From positions 42,327,674 to 42,391,673 of the forward strand of contig NC_053142.1 of NCBI RefSeq assembly GCF_016808335.1: DNA of 64,000 nucleotides, given 5' to 3'. The position numbers and the translations under genes were made by a program. Positions 1 to 10,834 of the stretch are shown here, one piece after another. The stretch comes from Panicum virgatum. Its lineage: Eukaryota > Streptophyta > Magnoliopsida > Poales > Poaceae. Below the pieces are notes generated by a model. It saw only the letters and a program-made list of their open reading frames with translations. It had not been told where the DNA came from and made no database searches. Numbering within the stretch: position 1 is the stretch's first letter; each line of letters opens with the position of its first letter.

Positions 1-103
1 GCATCTGCCATAACAGGTTGATGTGCTGGTATTAGTGATGTCCTCTATCCATGTAGAATATTATTTCTTGTGGAGTTGGACTGAGCCCAGCTCTTCTTAT
101 CAG

Positions 104-441
104 GTTGACGTCAACGGTAGCAATGCCACACCCCTCTACAAGTTCCTGAAGTCTAGCAAGGGTGGCCTGTTCGGTGACAGCATCAAGTGGAACTTCTCCA
201 AGTTCTTGGTTGACAAGGAGGGGCGCGTTGTGGATCGCTACGCTCCGACCACTTCCCCTCTGAGCATTGAGGTAAACCTCCAACGCCAGCTTTTCTCAAA
301 AAAAGAAAAAGAAAAGAAACTTCCAACGCCCCATTTTACATTTGTTATATAAACTTTAACAATATGTTATCTTGAGACCATTCTAACATTTTTCTCCAAT
401 CTCTGCAGAAGGACATCAAGAAGCTGCTTGGGAGCTCTTAA
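104..441 (+). CDS. GPX: Glutathione peroxidase (phospholipid hydroperoxide type), last two exons, 5' part outside window
   Basis: Two coding exons are visible: 104-271 (56 codons, in phase) and 409-441 (10 codons and a TAA stop), joined by an intron at 272-408 with GT...AG ends. The first exon is preceded by a pyrimidine-rich tract and CAG at 101-103. The peptide holds the GPX C-terminal core, with the [12 protein letters not shown] stretch whose Trp and Asn belong to the active-site tetrad, followed by RYAPTTSP, and ends in [10 protein letters not shown]. Plant enzymes of this family reduce lipid and hydrogen peroxides, usually with thioredoxin as donor. The catalytic Cys and any transit peptide lie upstream of the window, so the compartment cannot be told. 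The spliced reading frame is clean, so the gene looks functional here. Its 3' end is duplicated in tandem (separate entry). Confidence 0.9.
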
Positions 442-618
442 ACCATCTGTCTAGAACCTGTAGCGCAAAACTGTATTCATCTGAGCGCTAAAATTTACAA
501 TAATATTGTATCAATAAAGAAGCTGCTTGGGAGCTCTTAAACCATCTGTCTAGAACCTGTAGCGCAAAACTGTATTCATCTGAGCGCTAAAATTTACAAT
601 AATATTGTATCAATAAAG
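421..618 (+). repeat. Exact 99-bp tandem duplication of the GPX gene end and 3' UTR
   Basis: Bases 421-519 are repeated at 520-618 with no difference seen. The unit runs from the last codons of GPX through the stop, the 3' UTR and an AATAAAG-type poly(A) signal (about 513-519 and 612-618). The first copy keeps the true stop, so the protein is unchanged, but the transcript now has two possible polyadenylation regions. Confidence 0.95.
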
Positions 619-1005
619 TAGTGCTCCGCTGCAGTGCCCGCTCAATTTCCATTGCATGTGTATTTGTATATTCCCTTTGAATGGATTCCAATGATGTATA
701 CTAGTTAGTTCTGCTTTATGCTTTATCGAAAATATTGTCGTGGTGGCCTGTGGTGAACTGGTGATTGCATTTTCGGGGAACAAACACATTGGCCTGCTAC
801 TTCTTCGGGCTTCAGCTTGACACAATGCTAGTCCGTCTGCTGTAAACATACACCGTAACTATTCACAAACAGTTGTTGATAGATGCAAGTGACGCGATTC
901 ACAATCCAACAGTCAGAACAAAAAATAATTGAAGTTTTCTGCAGAAGGAAGACAGCAAGGCGAAAAACAGATTGCAAATTGGCCCAGCACAAAAAAATCA
1001 TTCGA
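619..1005. other. Intergenic flank between GPX and the Mutator-like element
   Basis: AT-rich single-copy-looking sequence. No credible gene, repeat or RNA is seen. The final ten bases before the element at 1016 (1006-1015) are its target-site duplication. Confidence 0.5.
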
Positions 1006-1015
1006 GTTTTCAGAG

Positions 1016-1260
1016 GCGGTTTTTTTATTTTTTATTTTCGTTTTTTACAAAAATATATTTTCGTTTTCAAAATTTACAGAAATATATCCCGGCCGCCCCG
1101 CTGTCGGGCAGCCGGGACCTGGTCGCCCCACTGCCGGGTGGCAGGGGCTTTTCTGTAAAAATTTTGCGAATTTTTTTACAGAAAAGCCCCTGGAGGACCG
1201 GTCGCCCGACAGCGGGGCGGCCGGCCCCCAGGCCGCCCGACAGCGGGGCGGCCGCCTCCC
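1016..1260 (+). repeat. Left TIR of the MULE, with nested GC-rich palindromes
   Basis: The first 70 bp are AT-rich (runs of T and TTTTCG words). The rest is extremely GC-rich and built from copies of GGCCGCCCCGCTGTCGGGC in both orientations (about 1090-1108, 1202-1221 and 1231-1250). In the middle sits a near-perfect hairpin: AGGGGCTTTTCTGTAAAAA at about 1142-1160 and its complement ending near 1192. The TIR runs directly into a TATA box. Confidence 0.85.
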
Positions 1261-1263
1261 CCC

Positions 1264-1270
1264 TATATAA
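1264..1270 (+). promoter_or_regulatory. Probable TATA box of the MULE gene
   Basis: TATATAA in the context CCCCTATATAAGGGG, immediately inside the left TIR and about 520 bp upstream of the PMD start codon. A GT donor after CTGCAG at 1408-1409 and an AG acceptor at 1789-1790 suggest a 5'-UTR intron between promoter and start codon. The placement implies that the TIR supplies the promoter, as in other MULEs. Confidence 0.6.
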
Positions 1271-3937
1271 GGGGTTGGCTGCCCCCCACCCCCTCATTTG
1301 CCTCACTAAAAATCCAGAAAAAATAAATGAGAGGGAGGGAGGGAGAGGAGAGGTGAGGGAGAGGCAAAGCGGCGAAGTCCTATCGGATTTTCAAGCCGGC
1401 GACTGCAGGTAACCAAAATTTTTCTACACTTTACAAATAGATTATGTTATAATTATTTTTGTTGACACAGTAGATTAGCAATCAGTTTAATTATTGTTAG
1501 GAGTGATTAGTGGTACATTAGCAATTATTTTAATTAATGTTAGTAGTGATTAGTGTTAGATTAAAGATTTAGGTTCGGTTATGTATGGATATGTATTTGA
1601 ACCAGATGGCAGCATGTAACAATATACTTTTATTATGTATGTATGTGTAGTTGAACCAGATGGTAGCATGTAACAATATAATTTCGTTATGTATGGACAT
1701 ATGGATATATGGACATATAGTGTTGTACGATGGTACTATTTAATTTAGATGTGTGTGATTGTATTGCATTGTTTTGATCTTACATGGTAGGTATGGCCGG
1801 TGTTACTACTGCGTTGCTGGACCCAACAATAGACTCGGGTCACCGGTCCTTTCTTGATGTGGTTCAGCACCAACAACTCAACGTGCTGCGTCCACGTCCA
1901 CCTGCAGAGTTGATTCCTGTAGACCCACGATGGCTTCCCAGGTGATATGTCGTCTATTTTATGTTTTCGTCCGTTATACATTTCGTTATATAATGTACTA
2001 ATGTTTGTGCACTATACAATGCAGGCTGAGCGAGGCAGGTCTTCTTACTGTGGCTCGTCTTGCTGAGAGTGCCTTGATGAAGCTAGACAGGTCTCTACTT
2101 TCAGCTCTCGTTGACAGATGGAGACCTGAGACACACACGTTCCATCTCCCTTGTGGGGAGATGGCACCGACCCTGCAGGACGTTGCGATGCTGCTTGGCC
2201 TTCCTATCACCGGGGACGCTGTCGGGCCCCGCATGGTACCTTCTACGTGGCGGGAGGACCTTGAGCAACGTTTTGCAGGTGTTGCCACCACGATTGATCC
2301 TGAAGACTTCAATGAGCACCCATAGTCGAAAGGCCCTTCGAAGTCATGGCTCCTACAGTTCTAGGTACAAATTTCTACAAAACGATGTGTTGATGCATTT
2401 TATAGCTTTGAAATACCTCATGTGTTTCTTATTCTCAATGTTCGTACTTTATTGCAGCCGGACCTGTTGGCAGCCGATGCTGATGACTACAGCGTGACTA
2501 GATCACTCGAGGCATACCTGTTGTGGTTGTTTGGGTACATCATGTTCAACAACTCACACGGCCATTGTGTGGATAGTGTGCTTGTGTCCTACGCACAGGA
2601 GATCGCCGATGCAGATGAGGATGTCATACCCTTATATAGTTGGGGTTCAGCGGTTCTTACATGCACATATCATGGACTCTACAAGGCATCACGGCAGAAT
2701 GATAGCAATGCTGTCCTAACGGGGTGCCCAATCCTATTACAGATTTGGTCTTACGAGAGGATTGCTATCGGTCGTCCCATGATTGACCAGTCACCATACA
2801 TGCCGGATATGTACGGTGACACGGAGGACGACAGGCCCACCATGGGCACTCTCTGGTACTCTCGATAGGTATAGACCCGATAAAAGTTTGTATTCTATGC
2901 ATACTATGGTCATACAATGTTCCCTCAATACATTCGTTATGGACACATAATTTTTATTTTTGCAGAAAACATGGGCACATGTACAGACCCGGCGGTCTTA
3001 TCCTGAGTTTGTTGCGGCATTTGATCGATTGACCCAGCAGATATTGTGTTCAGCGCCACAACCATAGGTAACAAAAACGTATAAGTCCCAATGTACTAAT
3101 AACGTGTCACTAATTTCTATTTAACGTGCTGTTTGTCAAGGGCTGGACATTCTTTCTCCACCATGTGGGTCACTAGGTTACAACCGTGGGTGGCTGCGTG
3201 GGATAATGCAGATGAGTAGTTGGCTGAGGACACCGGTCCACACACTAAGGCTTCGTTTAGGGCGTACCTGACCTGGTACGAACCTAAGACTCGTTGCCGC
3301 TTGACGTATGTTGACATGCATCCACAGCCGCATGTTGCGACTTCGCAGGATGGCTATGCACGACACAGGGATGAGGCACTAGCTGGGGCGGTGAGTAAAT
3401 ATTGACGGCATTTTCAATCTTTTAAGATTTGTGGACTAAGTTTTCTTGGTTGCAGTTCGAAATGTGTAGGTTGCTTGAATTAGATTGCTCACTGAATATA
3501 ATGAGGATTCATGGCGGGTCTATGATGAGTATGCCGGCGCAACTCGAGGCCCGGACCACTCAACATGATAGAGCCCGAGGCATTCTTCAGGCCTTTGGTA
3601 CGCGGACGGAGTACGAGGATTCCTACGGATCATCGCAAGCGTCCACGTCGGTTCCTTGTGGTGCCGCAGTGCAGCAGCCTCCCCCATACCACCCACAGTA
3701 CGAAGGTATGGTGTGATATTTACCGATCCGTATGTTTATAGGCTATATTTAAGTACGACTCCATACAGGGTACGGGTACCCCGGTTCTCAGCCCTATGCA
3801 GGGTCAGGTGACTCGCAAAGGGCTCCGTTTCAAGGAACCCAGTTTACCTCTATGACACCAGCTGCAGGGACTTTAGGTAAATATGTTGTGCATAATTTTA
3901 TTTGCTTATGTTTTATGGTTGAAGGCTCATACATTAC

Positions 3938-5015
3938 TGTTGTGGGGGTTCTAGGGGTACCCACAGCCGGGTGGCGGAACGCACCCGCCTATTCCCCGTG
4001 AGGGAGTACTCGGGGAAGTACTAGGTGATGGGGCTGAATCTACGCTGGGACTAGGACTCAAGAACACACGATTTAGAGTGGTTCGGGCCGCCGGAGCGTA
4101 ATACCCTACGTCCACTGGGAGATGTATTGTTCTTGGTGGTGTGTATGAATCTATCCTTTGCCGGCCTTGGCTCTTGCCCCGCCTGAGGTCTTCTAGCGGC
4201 GCTCCCCCTTTTATAGATCAAGGGGGAGCGGATACATTGGACGTTGGGCCCCGACAAGTGGGCCCAACGTGCTGTGCAGCATACTGCGCAGAGTACTTTA
4301 AAAGACAACAGTGGTTACGAATCTTTTCCTCCGATATGCGTACTGCTGCTCTTCTGACCCAGGGGGGTCTTTCCTTGTCCCGTCAGCTAGGTGCCCGTTG
4401 GAGTAGCGTAGCTTGCGGCGTAGCCTGCTGAGGCTATTACGTAGGCGTCATAATGGGCGAAACCGAGCCGTCGTATCCATCTGCTATGGCAGACTGGCAG
4501 GCGCGGCGTGGGCGGCGCCAGCGGCTCCACTACCTTGGTAATACGCGATCAATAGTGCCTCCTGGTCAAAGAATCGCCTCGGCTTCCACTGTATCAATGC
4601 GGGGCGTCCACCTACCGCAATAAATGCAGTGGTGGGTGAGGCTTTGTATGGAGACCAAGCGCCCTTGTATACGTGTCCGCGCCGGACCACCCAGAGGTAG
4701 GGCGTCGACTTCTTCCCTTAGCGAGGGGTCCGGTTACCATACAAGAGGTCCGGGACCCTATGAGGGGTCCGAGACTTCCGCGGGGGTCCGGACCCTTCGG
4801 GAGGTCCGGAGCCCCGGCTGTTCGGGCTGCCCGCCTCCTCCGGGACACGCGTCGTTCCCGGATCTTTCCCAGTCGTGAGGCAGGTCCGGGACCGTTGCCG
4901 AGAGAACAGAACTCCGGACCACAGGGGTCCGGCTGTTTGGACGTAGTCAAGGATAACTACAAGGCCCTTGCCTAGACACAGCAAGAGGGGGTACCCCAGT
5001 CCTGGGGTACCGACA
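3938..5015 (-). repeat. 3' LTR of the nested element (left copy)
   Basis: It starts TGTTGTGGGG and ends ACCGACA on the plus strand. It matches 6641-7718 at an offset of 2,703 bp with about six substitutions and no indels seen. A stretch at about 4720-4930 is rich in the word GGTCCGG. Confidence 0.92.
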
Positions 5016-6640
5016 GTGGCCCCCGGGCCCACCTCAGGAGAGGTACGAACCCGCGGGTGGGCCACTATCGTGATGTGTTTCTACGCAAGCTCGGTTGCGT
5101 TGGTGTGCTCATGCAGAGAGCGGGTGCCCCGGACCCCTGAGGCCGGTACACCTGTTGCCAGGCTCAGGTACTAGAGCGCTCTCCTCAGGGCGACGAGGGT
5201 GTAGGCTTAGGCTACGGAACCAAACTAAGCGGCTACACAGACCTCGGGTCGCTCAGGGAGCAAGCACCACTTCCCGGACCCGGCACTTGGAGCGACCGTT
5301 GCTGACAATCCGATGAAGCATATTACCGGACCTCACAGTAAGGTGCAAAGAAACCAAGCCTTATACTAGAAGTGAGCCCGGGACCTCTAAAGACAGCAGT
5401 CCTGGATACTAGAGTACTTGTAACAGGGTAGTGAAGTACGTAAACTTAGGGTACATTACCAGGCTAAGCCACGCGGAGCTTCTCTACCCCAGGATACAAA
5501 TACCACTTCACCAGAGCAGGTCCTTAGGGGTCCGGACTGCCTTCCAGCTAGAAGGGGTGTCTTCACCTGACCACAAGCCAGCAACTTAACTTGGATTGTT
5601 AGCAATAAGGGAAACTCTGGTCAAGAGGAAAGAATAGTTAAACCAAGGCGAATAAATGTAATCAGGGTGGAGCCTAGGTAAAACTGAGAAAGAAAATCTC
5701 CTTTATTATTGTGGTTGTCACGGTATACATCGGAGGTCGGGATTACGAGGTCGGACCTCCAACGCTCCGGACCGCTTTTGCCTGTTTGTGTGATAGGGCC
5801 AGAGGTCGGGTTTACAAGGTCGGACCTTGACCGCTCTGGACACACACGTAGACGCCACGCTATTACAAAGGAGAAAATCTATCATTCCTTTCTTAGGAGT
5901 AACCTACGGCTGCATGCTATACAGTGCGTGAAGGCGCCCTAGATGTGCCTGAACCGCATCATCCAGCATCACCTCGGGAGCTCGGGGGACCCCTCCTTGC
6001 CTAAGAGCTGTCACATGTTTACATGGCATGAGACAAATTCTTTGGCTTTGAATGGAAGAGGCCCCCTCCCACTGCCGTCGCCGTTGCCGATGGAAACCAG
6101 AGCCCTTGCGCAGCAGATGGACCGGTGCGACGCGTGGAGAAGTGCGGTCGTTCGCCGGCTTGTCCTTGGTGCTAGCGCCAGGGGCCCCCGCGCGAGGAGG
6201 CGGGGTCCTGTCTGCAGCAGCACCGAGCAACGCTGAGGTGGATCTCCGGTGCTGGAGACGGCAGGACGACACGGTCCACTTCCTCCGGGATGGCCGTCGG
6301 CTCCAGGCTCCATGTTGAGAGGAAGCCTTGAGCCGACACCATGCCACCGCAGAGGAGGTGTGGCCGTTGCTTGAGAGAAAACCTTGAGTCGACGTAGGGG
6401 CAGCGGCGCCTCCGCTGTGCGCCGCTACGCCGGCTCCGAGGTGTCGCAGTGGCGACGCACAGCAGGCGTCGCTGTCGTGCGCCGCCGCACCGAGGGCGTT
6501 GCTGCGCCGGTGCCAAGACAGGTGGAGAGTGTGTGGCCCTGCCTTCCTTCATCTTCAGGTTCGTCGTTGCAGAGGAAGAACACAGCCCAGAGGCCTGAAG
6601 ATCCAACCTGCGCCTGACTTCCCCACGGACGGCGCCAAAA
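5016..6640 (-). other. Interior of the nested LTR element, no coding capacity seen
   Basis: The polypurine tract is at about 5016-5033 (GGTGGGCCCGGGGGCCAC on the minus strand). The rest is GC-rich, with only short frames that lack retroviral-type motifs. Confidence 0.7.
6620..6637 (-). promoter_or_regulatory. Primer-binding site of the nested LTR element
   Basis: The minus strand reads TGGCGCCGTCCGTGGGGA three bases inside the right LTR. The TGGCGCCGT start resembles primer-binding sites complementary to a tRNA 3' end of the tRNA-Asp kind. It fixes the element's orientation. Confidence 0.75.
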
Positions 6641-7718
6641 TGTTGTGGGGGTTCTAGGGGTACCCACAGCCGGGTGGCGGAACGCACCCGCCTATTCCCC
6701 GTGAGGGAGTACTCGGGGAAGTACTAGGCGATGGGGCTGAATCTACGCTGGGACTAGGACTCAAGAACACACGATTTAGAGTGGTTCGGGCCGCCGGAGC
6801 GTAATACCCTACGTCCACTGGGAGATGTATTGTTCTTGGTGGTGTGTATGAATCTATCCTCTGCCGGCCTTGGCTCTTGCCCCGCCTGAGGTCTTCTAGC
6901 GGCGCTCCCCCTTTTATAGATCAAGGGGGAGCGGATACATTGGACGTTGGGCCCCGACAAGTGGGCCCAACGTGCTGTGCAGCATACTGCGCAGAGTACT
7001 TTAAAAGACAACAGTGGTTACGAATCTTTTCCTCCAATATGCGTACTGCTGCTCTTCTGACCCAGGGGGGTCTTTCCTTGTCCCGTCAGCTAGGTGCCCA
7101 TTGGAGTAGCGTAGCTTGCGGCGTAGCCTGCTGAGGCTATTACGTAGGCGTCATAATGGGCGAAACCGAGCCGTCGTATCCATCTGCTATGGCAGACTGG
7201 CAGGCGCGGCGTGGGCGGCGCCAGCGGCTCCACTACCTTGGTAATACGCGATCAATAGTGCCTCCTGGTCAAAGAATCGCCTCGGCTTCCACTGTATCAA
7301 TGCGGGGCGTCCACCTACCGCAATAAATGCAGTGGTGGGTGAGGCTTTGTATGGAGACCAAGCGCCCTTGTATACGTGTCCGCGCCGGACCACCCAGAGG
7401 TAGGGCGTCGACTTCTTCCCTTAGCGAGGGGTCCGGTTACCATACAAGAGGTCCGGGACCCTATGAGGGGTCCGGGACTTCCGCGGGGGTCCGGACCCTC
7501 CGGGAGGTCCGGAGCCCCGGCTGTTCGGGCTGCCCGCCTCCTCCGGGACACGCGTCGTTCCCGGATCTTTCCCAGTCGTGAGGCAGGTCCGGGACCGTTG
7601 CCGAGAGAACAGAACTCCGGACCACAGGGGTCCGGCTGTTTGGACGTAGTCAAGGATAACTACAAGGCCCTTGCCTAGACACAGCAAGAGGGGGTACCCC
7701 AGTCCTGGGGTACCGACA
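6641..7718 (-). repeat. 5' LTR of the nested element (right copy)
   Basis: Near-identical partner of 3938-5015; see the element entry. It would hold the promoter for minus-strand transcription, antisense to the PMD gene. Confidence 0.92.
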
Positions 7719-8393
7719 ATTACTATATACACTCAGGATCACAACAGTTCACCGGAGCGGAGCCTTTTTCGTATCACCCTATGTCGCCACCAGGAGGATA
7801 TCAAGGAGTTTATTCCTATCCACCACCACCACCACCTCCAACACAGGGTACGTACAATCATTTGTACGGAATTACATTCACCTATTTAACATTGCTTTAA
7901 ATAAAGTTTTTTTTGTTTTCGCAAAAAAAAGTTCTTTGTGATCCGTAGGGTGGTCTCAAGACAACGTCGAGGTCTCCTTCAACGACTTTACATGGTTGTT
8001 TGCTACGCCTGCCCAAGACGATGATCCCAGCTTGCATACACCTCTGGCTCAGTTACGCCGTCCTGCCAGAGACGTGAGGCCACCGGACCATCATAGCTAC
8101 CCTACAGATCACGTACACGCACAACGTAAGAGAGGTCGGCACGGTAGGGGTGGTTAGTTGTTGCCACTTGTTTCTCTATTGTTATTATGGACCTGTCGTC
8201 TTGGTGTAGTCGTTGATCTTCTAAATGCACGAGACTGCGCTGATTAGTTCGAATTATGAGTTCAGAATGCTGCAAGTACGGGAACCGCCATTGTTTACAA
8301 ACCAAAGGCACATTCTTTTTATTATCTTTTATACAAATAGTATTACGACAAACCGAGAATTTTTTCTGAATTTTTGGTGAAGCAACGGTATCT

Positions 8394-8620
8394 GGGAGGC
8401 GGCCGCCCCGCTGCAGGGCGGCCGGGGCCTGCTGCCCCACTGCCGGGCGGCCCGGGGGCCGGCCGGTCCTCCAGGGGCTTTTCTGCCGCCCCACAGCAGG
8501 GCGGCCAGGTCCCGGCCGCCCGGCAGTGGGGCGGCCGGGGTATATTTCTATAAATTTTGAAAACGAAAATATATTTTTTGGAAAAAACGAAAATAAAAAA
8601 TAAAAAAAATAAAAAACCGC
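8394..8620 (-). repeat. Right TIR of the MULE
   Basis: Reverse complement of the left TIR across the AT-rich end and the GC-rich palindromic part. It lacks one arm of the central CTGTAAAAA hairpin that the left TIR has, so the two TIRs have diverged by an internal deletion as well as by point changes. Confidence 0.85.
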
Positions 8621-8630
8621 GTTTTCAGAG

Positions 8631-9439
8631 TCACACAGAGAGTCCGGACCAGACATCTTAAAAGTAAATTCTGGCCAACCAGTCCCATGGCCCGGGCCTG
8701 GAGTAATCTTTCGTCCAAATCAAACTGATACTTGTTTCTCTCCGTTTTAGTCGTCTTAGTTTTGTCTTTACAGTATAACAAAATTTATAGAAAAATATAG
8801 CAATATCTACAATACTGGTTAAATGCACTAACAAGATATATTTTATATTTGATTTAACGAGGACGACCTGATGTTTTTTATGAAGGTCAAATAGAGAAGT
8901 TTGATATGGAACAAAATCAAAATAACTTATATTTTGTAACAAAGGGGCTAGTTCTGTTAAATGTTCAAAAGAACTGACAAGTCCAATACTAACAATATAT
9001 TGCTTTTAGATGAGCATCTTTTCTTCATTAAATGCGAACACAAACTTCAGGCATCCAAGAAAAAAAGGTAAGGTAAAAAATCGAAGCATTGTCATTGGGA
9101 GCAACTCTTCACTTCATACGTATGCGAACACACTTACATCAAAGATAGAAGTCGTAGTCAAAACAAATCATTGTCATTGGGTGTAATAATATCAACCCGA
9201 CACCAGGTTTGTTAAATTTCGAAAATGTTTATAGTGAGTCGGCACGAGAACATACGAATTATGGATACACCATAACAGATAAATTCTTGCCCAATATGGT
9301 TCTTGAGTTGGTATACTTGTAAAATTGCACCTGGGTTACAACTTGCTAATAGAAGACAAAAGGTACTTTCAATATCCTCTCACCCCTCCATTCATACAAA
9401 AAAAACTCAAATCAAACTTCAAAAATACGAAGACACGTT
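8631..9439. other. Intergenic flank between the MULE and UGT gene 1
   Basis: 8621-8630 is the MULE target duplication. The remainder is AT-rich and includes the 3' flank of the minus-strand UGT gene ending at 9440. No gene or structured repeat is seen. Confidence 0.5.
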
Positions 9440-10834
9440 TCATCTTGTTATGTACGTAATGAAGTTGTCGAGGTCCTTCCGCGATGACCCGCCCTCGGCG
9501 ACAGAAGCACGGATGGACTCACCGAGTGCATTGGCCTTCTCCCGCACCGCCACACCCTCGTCACATGTCATGACCTTACTGATCACCTCGCGGATGGCCC
9601 CTGCAGGTGTGACCGCACCGTGCTGCTCCCACGGCCTCACCATGACCCCGGCCTGGAGGTGTTTGCACACGAGCTCCGCCACTAGCGGCTGGTCGGAGTG
9701 CATGGGCCAGGCGAGCATCGGCTTGCCGTGGCTCAGGCTCTCCATGGCCGAGTTCCAGCCGCAGTGGCTCATGAACGCCGCCGTGGCGCCGTGAGCCAGG
9801 ATCTCCAGCTGCGGCGCCCACGTGGTGACCACCAACCCCGTGCCTCGGACTTGCTCGGTGAACTCGGACAGGAACCTGGCGTGCCGGCTCTCCTCCACGG
9901 CTTCCTCACGCACCACGCCGCGATCGGCGTCGCGCAGAACCCACACGAACCGCTGCTTGCTGTCGCGCAGCGCCACGGCGAGCTCCACGACTTGCTCCGC
10001 GGTGAGCGACGACGTCGTGCCGAACGACACGTACAGCACCGACGCCGGCGGCTGCTCGTCGAGCCAATCCAGGCAGCGGTGCCGCGTCGTCGTCGGGCCT
10101 CCCGGTACCCGTGCGGTCGCATCGAGCAGCGGGTTCATGGGCCCGACAACGAAAACGTTCTTGCCGCGGTACTCCGGATCACTGGCCACCACGTTGATGA
10201 GCTCCGATCCCTCAATCGCGCGGCACGTGTTCATGATCACTCCGGCGAAGGCCGGACTCTGCCCGTCTCCCTGCGTCCGGACGATGTACTCGACGAGCTC
10301 CCTCGGCAAGCAGGCGGCCGGAGGCGGGGCGTCGAGCCCGATCGCGCGCAGGAGCCGCTGCCCGGCGTCCGTCCACGACGCGTCGAAGGACGCGGCCACG
10401 CACTGCAGGCAGTACGCCTCGCCGTTCGGGATCCCCGCCGCCGCGGGCGCGGCGAAGGAGCTGAGGCGGTCGTACAGGACGACCACGCGGCGGGCGCCCG
10501 CGGAGATCCTCCGGAGCAGTCCGGCGACCGGGGCGCGCGCGCTCGCGGCGAAGGCCTCGGCCATGGGGATGAGGTGGGACGGGAACGGCGAGGGCGCGGC
10601 CGGGTCCGGCGGCGGGGAGGCGTACGCGGGGACGGCGAGCTCGTGGAACTCGACGCGGCGGAGGGCGTCGTCGCCCCAGCCGTGCACGCGCGTGCGCGCC
10701 TGGCGGACGTGGGCCGCGGGCGCCGCGTAGTGCACGGGGAGCCCCCGCGAGGCGAGCTGCAGCGACAGGTGCAGCATCCCGTTGAGGTGGCCCTGCGCCG
10801 GGAACGGCACCGCCACGACGGCGACGGATTCCAT
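9440..10834 (-). CDS. UGT gene 1: cis-zeatin O-glucosyltransferase-like UDP-glycosyltransferase (UGT93 family)
   Basis: Single-exon frame of 464 aa, usual for this family. It probably transfers glucose from UDP-glucose to a hydroxyl of a small acceptor, by homology the side chain of cis-zeatin, in the cytosol, giving a storage cytokinin O-glucoside. Seen in the protein: [18 protein letters not shown] with the catalytic His at 16, VVVLYDRL with the partner Asp at 122, [13 protein letters not shown], and the plant PSPG box at about 339-382 (WAPQLEIL...HCGWNS...WPMHSDQ). The box ends in Gln, typical of UDP-glucose users. The start was set at MES because all three paralogues here begin this way; the frame stays open 18 codons further to 10888. 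It is the most divergent of the four copies and the one nearest maize cisZOG in the C-terminal half. It lies in tandem with UGT gene 2. Confidence 0.85.
   Translation of the reverse strand: MESVAVVAVPFPAQGHLNGMLHLSLQLASRGLPVHYAAPAAHVRQARTRVHGWGDDALRRVEFHELAVPAYASPPPDPAAPSPFPSHLIPMAEAFAASARAPVAGLLRRISAGARRVVVLYDRLSSFAAPAAAGIPNGEAYCLQCVAASFDASWTDAGQRLLRAIGLDAPPPAACLPRELVEYIVRTQGDGQSPAFAGVIMNTCRAIEGSELINVVASDPEYRGKNVFVVGPMNPLLDATARVPGGPTTTRHRCLDWLDEQPPASVLYVSFGTTSSLTAEQVVELAVALRDSKQRFVWVLRDADRGVVREEAVEESRHARFLSEFTEQVRGTGLVVTTWAPQLEILAHGATAAFMSHCGWNSAMESLSHGKPMLAWPMHSDQPLVAELVCKHLQAGVMVRPWEQHGAVTPAGAIREVISKVMTCDEGVAVREKANALGESIRASVAEGGSSRKDLDNFITYITR

Larger units (their letters stand above)
3938..7718 (-). 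mobile_element. Young non-autonomous LTR retrotransposon nested in intron 7 of the MULE gene
   Basis: Two LTRs of identical length (1,078 bp) flank a 1,625-bp interior, and the whole is flanked by ATTAC at 3933-3937 and 7719-7723. On the minus strand the LTR starts TGTCGGTACC and ends CAACA, followed by a primer-binding site and, at the other end, a G-rich polypurine tract, so the element reads right to left. No gag, protease, reverse transcriptase or integrase reading frame is visible in the interior, so it must have used proteins from another element. Only about six differences, all transitions, were found between the LTRs by eye. Confidence 0.92.
1793..8157 (+). pseudogene. Plant mobile domain (PMD) gene of the MULE, nine-exon pseudogene
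   Basis: Coding exons read as 1793-1941, 2025-2364, 2458-2868, 2966-3067, about 3141-3390, 3456-3705, 3769-3876, 7737-7847 and 7949-8157, nearly all with GT/AG borders and compatible phases. The product begins MAGVTTALLDP and shows the PMD signature RWRPETHTFHLP, APTLQDVAMLLGLP, then SVTRSLEAYLLWLFGY and YSWGSAVL. It continues through YPEFVAAFDRL and a Pro/Tyr/Gln-rich region to a basic tail ending RGRHGRGG and a TAG stop. PMD proteins include Arabidopsis MAIN and MAIL1, nuclear factors linked to silencing and genome stability, and many transposon copies. Five in-frame TAG codons (2323, 2362, 2866, 3065 and 3217) break this copy, and part of the domain between exons 4 and 5 seems to be missing. 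An antisense LTR element sits in intron 7. The start was chosen because an AG acceptor lies directly before it; an in-frame ATG at 1784 would fall within the intron. Confidence 0.8.
1016..8620 (+). mobile_element. Mutator-like (MULE) transposon carrying a PMD gene, with a nested LTR element
   Basis: Both ends are inverted: the left begins GCGGTTTTTTTATTTT and the right ends in its reverse complement ...AAAACCGC. They are flanked by a perfect 10-bp direct repeat, GTTTTCAGAG, at 1006-1015 and 8621-8630. Long TIRs and a 9-11 bp target duplication are the hallmarks of Mutator-like elements. The element spans 7,605 bp, of which 3,781 bp is a later LTR retrotransposon plus its 5-bp duplication, so the original was about 3.8 kb. 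The only gene seen is the PMD gene; no MURA transposase or zinc-finger domain was found, so the element is probably non-autonomous and mobilised in trans. The intact target duplication shows that the ends have not been lost since insertion. Confidence 0.9.

Noticed and set aside
883..1412. Overlapping plus-strand frames in the left MULE TIR
   Set aside because: They run through palindromic TIR sequence; composition explains them.
6172..6687. 171-codon minus-strand frame crossing the LTR of the nested element
   Set aside because: It crosses the LTR and primer-binding site and has no Gag or Pol motif.
7671..7889. Frame with a run of His residues
   Set aside because: It is an out-of-frame reading of the CCACCACC part of PMD exon 8, where the gene frame gives Pro residues.
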